This document shows, in pieces, positions 5,446 to 11,015 of a stretch of 11,015 nt of DNA (positions within the stretch are counted from its first letter, which is position 1; the number at the start of each line of letters is the position of its first letter). Source of the DNA: Bacillota bacterium (lineage in GTDB: Bacteria; Bacillota; Clostridia; Oscillospirales; Acutalibacteraceae); contig JAEWUH010000086.1 of assembly GCA_023397245.1 (NCBI GenBank), positions 1 to 11,015 on the forward strand, in the 5' to 3' direction. Under the pieces are notes generated by a model. It ran no database searches. It worked only from the letters and a program-made list of their open reading frames with translations, and was not told where the DNA came from. A program made the position numbers and the translations under genes.

Positions 5446-6873
5446 TTATTCTCCTTTAATTAATTCCCGATACAGACGGATATATTCGTTGGCGGAACGG
5501 CCCCAGCTGAAATCGCAGTTCATTGCGCGCCCGGCGAGGATGTTCCAGCCCTCTTTGTTTTCGTAGCCCGCCAGCGCGCGGTGGATAGCGTTCAGCATGT
5601 CGCCGCTGTTGTAGGTCTTGAAGGTAAAGCCGTTGCCTTCTCCGTCGCCGCTGTCCTGAATCGAGTCCTTAAGCCCACCCGTTTCGCGGATGATGGGAAC
5701 CGCGCCGTAGCGCAGGGCAATCATCTGGGAAAGCCCGCACGGCTCGCTCTTGCTGGGCATCAGGAAAATATCCGCTGCGGCGTAAATCTTGCGGGAAAGC
5801 TCGGGAATAAAGCCGAAGCAGGCGCACAGCCGGCCGGGATACCGGTTCTGCAGCTCTTTAAAGAAGGTTTCGTACTCCCAGTCCCCGGAGCCGAGAATGA
5901 CAAACTGCACGTTGGTTTCCTGCATCAGCTGATCCAGCGTTTCCTTCACCAGATCAAGGCCCTTGTGCGCCACCATCCTGGTTACCATGCCGATGAGCGG
6001 CACGTCGGAATCCAGATTCAGGCCCAGCCTTTCCTGCAGACCCTTCTTATTTACCGCCTTGCCGGAAATATCCTCTGAGGAATAGTTGCCATATAAGTCG
6101 GGATCCGTTTCCGGGTTATAGCTGACGGTGTCGATCCCATTGAGGATCCCGCTGAGCTTCCAGCCGCGTTCCTTCAGGATGCTGTCCAGATTGTGGGAAT
6201 ACCACGGGTCAAGGATTTCCTGCGCGTAAGTCGGGCTGACCGTTGTCACGCGGTTGGCGCACTCGATGGCGCCTTTGAGCAGATTGATGCAGCCGTCGTA
6301 CTCCAGAACGGAAACCTCGGACTGCGGAATACCGAGAACGTCCTGAACAAGCTCTTTTCCGTATTTCCCCTGATACTGGATATTATGGATGGTAAATACG
6401 GTCTTAATGCCCTTGTACCAGTCGTTGTTAGCGTAAAAAATACTGAAATAAATCGGTACAAGCGCCGTCTGCCAATCGTTGCAGTGAATGACATCGGGTT
6501 TAAAATCGATGTAAGGAAGCATTTCCAGAGCCGCGCGGGATAAAAACGCAAAGCGCTCGGCATCATCATAGTGCCCGTAAAGACCCTTACGCTTGAAATA
6601 GTACTGATTGTCGATCAGATAATAGATTACTCCGCCGACCCTTGCCTCAAACACACCGCAGTACTGGCGGCGCCATGCAACCGGAACGGAAAGGCTGGTA
6701 ACAAATTTCATATTGTCCCGCAACTCCTGCGGAATATCCTCGTAAAGCGGCATCACGACGCGGCAGCCGATGAGACGGAGCCGAAGCGCCTGCGGCAGAG
6801 AACCCGCCACCTCTGCCAGACCGCCGGTAGCGGCAAAAGGCCTTGCTTCGCTTGTGCAATATAGTACTTTCAT
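5446..6873 (-). CDS. glgA: Glycogen synthase (ADP-glucose:alpha-1,4-glucan glucosyltransferase, GT5)
   Basis: GlgA transfers glucose from ADP-glucose to the non-reducing end of alpha-1,4-glucan in the cytoplasm. The 475 residues match the usual family length. The N-terminal Rossmann domain holds the glycine loop TGGLAEVAGSLP (16-27) and DWQTAL (133-138). The C-terminal domain holds NGID (245-248), Arg299 and Lys304 for phosphate binding, and SEPCGLSQ with Glu377. Glu377, Arg299 and Lys304 sit where E. coli GlgA has its key residues within one position. One oddity stands out: residue 15 is alanine where the classic KTGGL motif has lysine. The ATG has AGGAGG at 6881-6886, seven bases upstream. 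It is the last gene of the operon, 40 bases after glgD, followed by terminators. Identification is firm; the effect of Ala15 on donor affinity is unknown. Confidence 0.96.
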   Translation of the reverse strand: MKVLYCTSEARPFAATGGLAEVAGSLPQALRLRLIGCRVVMPLYEDIPQELRDNMKFVTSLSVPVAWRRQYCGVFEARVGGVIYYLIDNQYYFKRKGLYGHYDDAERFAFLSRAALEMLPYIDFKPDVIHCNDWQTALVPIYFSIFYANNDWYKGIKTVFTIHNIQYQGKYGKELVQDVLGIPQSEVSVLEYDGCINLLKGAIECANRVTTVSPTYAQEILDPWYSHNLDSILKERGWKLSGILNGIDTVSYNPETDPDLYGNYSSEDISGKAVNKKGLQERLGLNLDSDVPLIGMVTRMVAHKGLDLVKETLDQLMQETNVQFVILGSGDWEYETFFKELQNRYPGRLCACFGFIPELSRKIYAAADIFLMPSKSEPCGLSQMIALRYGAVPIIRETGGLKDSIQDSGDGEGNGFTFKTYNSGDMLNAIHRALAGYENKEGWNILAGRAMNCDFSWGRSANEYIRLYRELIKGE

Positions 6874-6913
6874 TTTTATACCTCCTTAGCAATCGTGTTG
6901 TGAGTTGTATGGA

Positions 6914-8029
6914 TCAAACGACGCTGCCCTTGCTGATGAATACCGGATAGGACTGGAATCCCAAGAGCGAGCGGTCGTTCTTAATGGCTACGTCCTTGTC
7001 CATAATGACGTAATTGAGCTTGCAGTTCGGGCCGATGACGCTGTCCTGCATGATCACACAGTTGTCAATTTTGGTTCCCTTGCCAACATGCACACCGCGG
7101 AACAGGACGCTGTTCTCCACCGTGCCTTCAATAATGCAGCCGTCCGCAATGAGCGAATTGGAAACGCTGGAGCCCAAGCCGTAGCGCGCCGGCATATCGT
7201 CGCGCACCTTGGTGAAGATCGGGCGGTCGGAGTTGAAGAGCTGCGAGCGCACCGTTGGGAGCATCAGGGACATATTCGCGTCAAAATAGGCGTTCATGGA
7301 ACAGATCGTCTGCGCGTAGCCCTTGAATTCATACGCGTAGAACGTATAGTTGGAGATATTCCTCTGGAGGAAATCCCTCTTGAAATTATACAGGTTCCGG
7401 CTTACACAATCGGCAACCATCTTGACCATAAGCTCGCGCTTCATCAGCAGCATGCTCATGCCGAAATTGCATTCCCCGTCGGTTTTCGGGTTGACCAGCA
7501 TATCGCGCACGCGCCCGTCCGGATCAATCGTATACACCGTGGGGTCGCAGATTTTTTCCGGCAGCTTTCCAAAGCGGTAGACAATGGTGATATCCGCGTT
7601 GCGCTTTACGTGGTAGGAAAGCACATCGGTATAATCGATATTGCAGACCGTATCACTGTCGCTCAGGAGAACGTAATCTTCCTTGGAATTGCTGAGGAAC
7701 GTATTGATGGAGGCCAGCGATTCAATGCGGCTGTTGAAAACGCTGGAGGTGTTCCCGAACGGGGGCAGCATGAACAGCCCTTCGCGTTTGCGGGAAAGGT
7801 CCCACGCCTTGCCGGAGCCGAGATGGTCCATCAGGGACTGGTAATTGCTTTTGGTGATGACCCCGACCTTATTGATGCCGGAGTTCACCATATTGGAAAG
7901 CGGAAAGTCAATCAGACGGTAGCGTCCTCCGAAAGGCACCGAGCCCATCGTACGTTTCTCCGTAAGCTCACGAACCTTTTCTTCGTGCACATTGGAGAAA
8001 ATCAATCCCATTACATTATTTCCGCGCAT
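6914..8029 (-). CDS. glgD: GlgD, non-catalytic/regulatory subunit of glucose-1-phosphate adenylyltransferase
   Basis: GlgD pairs with GlgC in Bacillota and modulates ADP-glucose formation. This 371-residue form has the fold signature RTMGSVPFGGRYRLIDFPLSN (starting at 26) and GSGKAWDL (71-78), and a C-terminal left-handed beta-helix (about 290-360). It lacks the GGxGxRL nucleotide loop: residues 10-20 read IFSNVHEEKVR. The GlgC GDH motif becomes SDSDT (123-127). Both losses fit a regulatory rather than catalytic subunit. The start at 8029 is chosen because AGGAGG (8039-8044) lies nine bases before it and it opens with the MRGNNVMGLIF sequence usual for the family. An upstream in-frame ATG at 8050 would place the ribosome site inside the gene. 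The first 14 bases overlap the end of glgC, suggesting coupled, matched production. glgA follows 40 bases after its stop. Confidence 0.95.
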   Translation of the reverse strand: MRGNNVMGLIFSNVHEEKVRELTEKRTMGSVPFGGRYRLIDFPLSNMVNSGINKVGVITKSNYQSLMDHLGSGKAWDLSRKREGLFMLPPFGNTSSVFNSRIESLASINTFLSNSKEDYVLLSDSDTVCNIDYTDVLSYHVKRNADITIVYRFGKLPEKICDPTVYTIDPDGRVRDMLVNPKTDGECNFGMSMLLMKRELMVKMVADCVSRNLYNFKRDFLQRNISNYTFYAYEFKGYAQTICSMNAYFDANMSLMLPTVRSQLFNSDRPIFTKVRDDMPARYGLGSSVSNSLIADGCIIEGTVENSVLFRGVHVGKGTKIDNCVIMQDSVIGPNCKLNYVIMDKDVAIKNDRSLLGFQSYPVFISKGSVV

Positions 8030-9251
8030 TGCCTGACGCCTCCTCTGCAAGTTTTTCCGCGTCGATCATCGCTTTCGGCGGAACGGTCGAGCCGGGGGCG
8101 ATCACGCAGCCGTCGCCCACAACGGCGACGCCCCACTCGTCCTTGTTTTCAATGTCCTCCGGCCGCGCGCCTACAACGGCGCCCTTACCGATTACCGCAT
8201 TTTCCGAGACGATGGCGTATTGCACAATCGCGTTCTCCTCAATGCGGGTGCCCGGCATGATGATGGAATCCCTTACAACCGCGCCCGGTGCGATATAAAC
8301 GCCGGCAAACAGCACGGCAAAATCAATTTCCCCGTAAACGTTGCAGCCTTCCGCAACCAGGGAATTCTGTACCTTTGCACACTTGGCTATGTAATGCGGC
8401 GGCATGACCGGGTTGCGGGAATAGATTTTCCAGGTTTCCTCGCTCAGGTCAAGCTGCAGGTTCGGGTTCAGCAGATCCATATTGGATTCCCACAGGCTGT
8501 CGATGGTTCCGACGTCCTTCCAGTACCCTTCAAAGCGGTAGGCGAACATGCGCTCGCCGGCGTCAAGCATGGCGGGCAGGACGTCCTTGCCGAAGTCGTT
8601 GGAGGACTTCGGGTTTGCCTCGTCCGTTTCCAGATATTTGCGGAGCTTGCTCCATGTGAACACATAAATGCCCATGGAAGCCTGATTGCTCTTGGGAACC
8701 TTCGGCTTCTCGTCGAACTGGTAGATGGAGCCGTCCTCGCGGGTATTGAGGATACCGAAACGGGAAGCCTCGGCCAGCGGGACTTCGATCACCGCGATGG
8801 TGCAGTCCGCTTCCTTTTCCTTGTGGAAAGCGACCATCTTCGAATAGTCCATTTTATAAATGTGGTCGCCCGAAAGCACAACCACGTACTCGGGGTTGTA
8901 CCGGTCGATATACTGTATATTCTGATAAATGGCGTTCGCGGTACCCTTGTACCAGTCGGATTTGCGGCTGCGCTGATAGGGCGGCAGCACGCGCACACCG
9001 GCATTCATGCTGTCCAGATCCCACGGCTGGCCGCTTCCAATATATTCATTCAGTACCAGCGGCTGATACTGGGTGAGCACGCCGACCGTTTCAATACCGG
9101 AATTCACGCAGTTGGAAAGCGGAAAATCGATGATGCGGTATTTCCCCCCGTACGGCACTGCAGGTTTTGCCAGATTTTTCGTCAACACTCCTAGTCTGCT
9201 GCCTTGACCGCCAGCAAGCAGCATGGCAACTACCTCTTGTTTTGGCAACAT
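8016..9251 (-). CDS. glgC: Glucose-1-phosphate adenylyltransferase (ADP-glucose pyrophosphorylase), catalytic subunit
   Basis: GlgC makes ADP-glucose and pyrophosphate from ATP and glucose-1-phosphate, the committed step of bacterial glycogen synthesis. The 411 residues fit the family. The nucleotide loop LAGGQGSRL is at 12-20, followed by KPAVPYGGKYR (29-39). The catalytic LSGDHIYKMDY (126-136) contains Asp129, FDEKP (179-183) binds the sugar phosphate, and GYWKDVGTI (242-250) follows. The C-terminal part (about 290-395) is the left-handed beta-helix with hexapeptide-like repeats that mediates subunit contact and regulation. The ATG has AGGAGG at 9260-9265, eight bases upstream. It follows glgB by 28 bases and overlaps the start of glgD by 14 bases. 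The N-terminal catalytic residues are intact, so this is the active subunit of the GlgC/GlgD pair. Allosteric effectors cannot be judged from sequence alone. Confidence 0.97.
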   Translation of the reverse strand: MLPKQEVVAMLLAGGQGSRLGVLTKNLAKPAVPYGGKYRIIDFPLSNCVNSGIETVGVLTQYQPLVLNEYIGSGQPWDLDSMNAGVRVLPPYQRSRKSDWYKGTANAIYQNIQYIDRYNPEYVVVLSGDHIYKMDYSKMVAFHKEKEADCTIAVIEVPLAEASRFGILNTREDGSIYQFDEKPKVPKSNQASMGIYVFTWSKLRKYLETDEANPKSSNDFGKDVLPAMLDAGERMFAYRFEGYWKDVGTIDSLWESNMDLLNPNLQLDLSEETWKIYSRNPVMPPHYIAKCAKVQNSLVAEGCNVYGEIDFAVLFAGVYIAPGAVVRDSIIMPGTRIEENAIVQYAIVSENAVIGKGAVVGARPEDIENKDEWGVAVVGDGCVIAPGSTVPPKAMIDAEKLAEEASGNARK

Positions 9252-9279
9252 TTGAATTCCCTCCTTATACTTATCTGAA

Positions 9280-11015
9280 TTACGGATTCTGCTTTATGGT
9301 ACGTTTTGTCCTCGTTTTCCTTACCGGTTTGATTTTCTCTGTTTTCTCCGCTGTCTCCGCCGCTTTTTCCGGTTCGGGCTTCTCCTGTTTTTTTGCCTTG
9401 CGGCGATTTAATTTCAAATAGATTACCGACAGCGGCGGCAGCGTAAGGCTGACGGACTGCTGGCAGCCGTGCATCGGCACAGGCTGCGCGGCGATGCTGT
9501 CGCCGTTCGTTATGCCGCTCCCTCCGTATTCCGGGGAATCGGAAGAAAAGACTTCGGCGTATGTGCCGTCCTCCGGTATCCCGATACAGTAGCCATCGCG
9601 CCGAACGGGCAGGAAATTGCAGACGGTTATAATCTCATTTCCCGCTTTATCAATCCTGCGGAAGGCAATCACGCTCTGGTTATAGTCGTCGTTTGATATC
9701 CACGAGAAGCCCTCCCATGAAAAATCGATCTCCCAGAGCGGCGCGTTTTCCAAATAAAAGTGGTTCAGAGCTTTAAAGAAATCATGCTGTTTGCGGTGGG
9801 TCTCGTAGCCAAGCAGCAGCCAGTCCAGCTCCTGCTCGAAATTCCACTCGATTACCTGGCCGAATTCGGTGCCCATAAACAGGAGCTTTTTCCCCGGATG
9901 CGCCATCATGTAGCACATGAAAGCCCTTACCGAAGCAAATTTCTGCTCCATTGTTCCCGGCATTTTATTCATGAGCGAACACTTGCCGTGCACCACCTCG
10001 TCGTGCGAGATGGGCAGGATAAAGTTTTCGGAAAAGGCATACATAAACGAAAAAGTAAGGTTGTCGTGGTTGAATTTGCGATAGATCGGGTCGAGCGATA
10101 TATAATGCAGCATATCGTTCATCCAGCCCATGTTCCACTTGTAGTTGAAGCCAAGGCCGCCGCAGTAGGTCGGCTTTGAAACCATCGGCCACGATGTGGA
10201 TTCCTCTGCGATCATCATGGTATCCGGGAACAGCTCGAACACGGATTCGTTGAGCTTCTGCAGAAAAGCGACGGCTTCCAGATTTTCGTTTCCGCCGTTC
10301 TTGTTCGGAATCCATTCGCCCGCCTTGCGGCTGTAGTCCAGATAAAGCATGGAGGCGACGGCGTCCGCGCGTATCCCGTCAATATGATAATTTTCCAGCC
10401 AGAAGATCGCGCTGGAAATCAAAAAGCTGATCACCTCGCTGCGTCCGTAGTCAAAAACCAGCGTGCCCCAGTCCTTGTGCTCGCCCTTGCGGGGGTCCGC
10501 GTACTCGTAGCACGGCGTTCCGTCAAACCGGGCAAGTCCGCATTCGTCCTTTGGGAAGTGGGCCGGCACCCAGTCCATAATCACGCCGATTCCCGCCCTG
10601 TGGCACTGATCCACAAAATTCATAAACTGCTTGGGCTCCCCATAACGGGAAGTGGGGGCAAAATACCCGGTAACCTGGTAACCCCATGAACCGTCATAGG
10701 GATACTCGGTGACAGGCATCAGTTCAATATGGGTATAACCCATTTCCTTTACATAAGGAATCAGTTCTTCGGCAAGCTTGTCATAGGAAAACACGTTTCC
10801 GTCCTCATACCTGCGCCAGGAACCGATGTGCACTTCATAAATATTGACCGGCTGGCCGTAATGCGGCTTTACCGTCTTATGCTTCATCCAAGCGGCGTCT
10901 CCCCAGTGATAGCCGCCCAGTTCGTAATATTTTGAGGCATTCCCCGGCCGGGTTTCAAAATGGAAGGCATAGGGATCGCTCTTAAAAGTCCGGTTGCCCT
11001 TTGCGTCCTCCACGC
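9280..11015 (-). CDS. glgB: 1,4-alpha-glucan branching enzyme (GH13), 5' end cut by window edge
   Basis: GlgB cuts alpha-1,4 chains and reattaches them by alpha-1,6 links. The visible part begins in the N-terminal carbohydrate-binding region and continues through the GH13 barrel and C-terminal beta domain. Counting from position 11013, conserved motifs include NIYEVHIGSWRR (57-68), DWVPAHFP (147-154), and DGIRADAV (212-219) with nucleophile Asp217. IAEES (268-272) carries acid/base Glu270, and SHDEVVHGK (336-344) carries Asp338. All three catalytic residues are present. The reading frame is open at the right edge, so the start and roughly 70-100 residues are missing. After the normal beta-domain ending (LSVIYLKLNRR) comes a 39-residue Lys/Glu/Pro-rich tail (codons 9283-9399) with 14 basic and six acidic residues, not part of the standard enzyme. 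It is the first of the four glg genes visible here, 28 bases ahead of glgC. Confidence 0.96.
   Translation of the reverse strand, partial: VEDAKGNRTFKSDPYAFHFETRPGNASKYYELGGYHWGDAAWMKHKTVKPHYGQPVNIYEVHIGSWRRYEDGNVFSYDKLAEELIPYVKEMGYTHIELMPVTEYPYDGSWGYQVTGYFAPTSRYGEPKQFMNFVDQCHRAGIGVIMDWVPAHFPKDECGLARFDGTPCYEYADPRKGEHKDWGTLVFDYGRSEVISFLISSAIFWLENYHIDGIRADAVASMLYLDYSRKAGEWIPNKNGGNENLEAVAFLQKLNESVFELFPDTMMIAEESTSWPMVSKPTYCGGLGFNYKWNMGWMNDMLHYISLDPIYRKFNHDNLTFSFMYAFSENFILPISHDEVVHGKCSLMNKMPGTMEQKFASVRAFMCYMMAHPGKKLLFMGTEFGQVIEWNFEQELDWLLLGYETHRKQHDFFKALNHFYLENAPLWEIDFSWEGFSWISNDDYNQSVIAFRRIDKAGNEIITVCNFLPVRRDGYCIGIPEDGTYAEVFSSDSPEYGGSGITNGDSIAAQPVPMHGCQQSVSLTLPPLSVIYLKLNRRKAKKQEKPEPEKAAETAEKTEKIKPVRKTRTKRTIKQNP

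Noticed and set aside
6905..8260. 451-codon plus-strand open frame antisense to glgD and glgC
   Set aside because: Long only because of codon bias in the real genes; no domain, no ribosome site, and it crosses two well-identified genes.
8220..9194. 324-codon plus-strand open frame antisense to glgC
   Set aside because: Shadow of glgC with no motif of its own.

Overview
This window looks like a piece of chromosome from a Gram-positive, clostridial bacterium (Bacillota, class Clostridia). A member of the Oscillospiraceae/Ruminococcaceae or a close relative is the best guess. The reasons are the split glgB-glgC-glgD-glgA order with a non-catalytic GlgD partner, the PadR / HAAS (DUF1700) / DUF4097 module, strong AGGAGG-type ribosome sites, AT-rich intergenic spacers and moderate-GC genes. 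The species assignment is inference. No mobile element, RNA gene or CRISPR array was seen.

Layout, left to right. (1) 59-784, minus: a histidine-phosphatase-family enzyme. (2) 785-986: a divergent intergenic region of about 200 bp with a good promoter for the rightward gene, a perfect dyad and a tandem repeat that look like operators. (3) 987-1691, plus: an XRE-type regulator ended by a hairpin that is one perfect 30-bp palindrome. (4) 1796-4769, plus: a compact operon starting from a perfect consensus promoter (TTGACA-17-TATAAT). It encodes a PadR repressor, a HAAS/DUF1700 membrane protein, a DUF4097 beta-repeat membrane-anchored protein and a CPBP (CAAX/Abi-type) intramembrane protease. The first three genes are joined by ATGA overlaps. 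(5) 4802-4847: a bidirectional terminator. (6) 4846-5259, minus: an unrecognised 137-residue protein with a possible winged-helix look. (7) 5336-5368: the terminator of the glycogen operon. (8) 5446-11015, minus: the glycogen biosynthesis operon, transcribed glgB (5' end cut by the window edge) -> glgC -> glgD -> glgA.

How the genes work together. GlgC with GlgD makes ADP-glucose from glucose-1-phosphate and ATP, GlgA polymerises it into alpha-1,4-glucan, and GlgB adds alpha-1,6 branches. No phosphorylase or debranching gene lies in the window, and the operon promoter must lie beyond the right edge. The PadR operon looks like a self-repressed membrane or envelope module: a small repressor, a signalling-type membrane protein, a surface beta-repeat protein and a membrane protease. 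Its trigger cannot be read from the sequence. The points most worth a second look are the 17-bp-periodic TAATATT array on the PadR promoter, the fourth (protease) gene of that operon, alanine in place of the usual lysine in the GlgA substrate loop, the basic tail on GlgB, and the unrecognised gene next to glgA.
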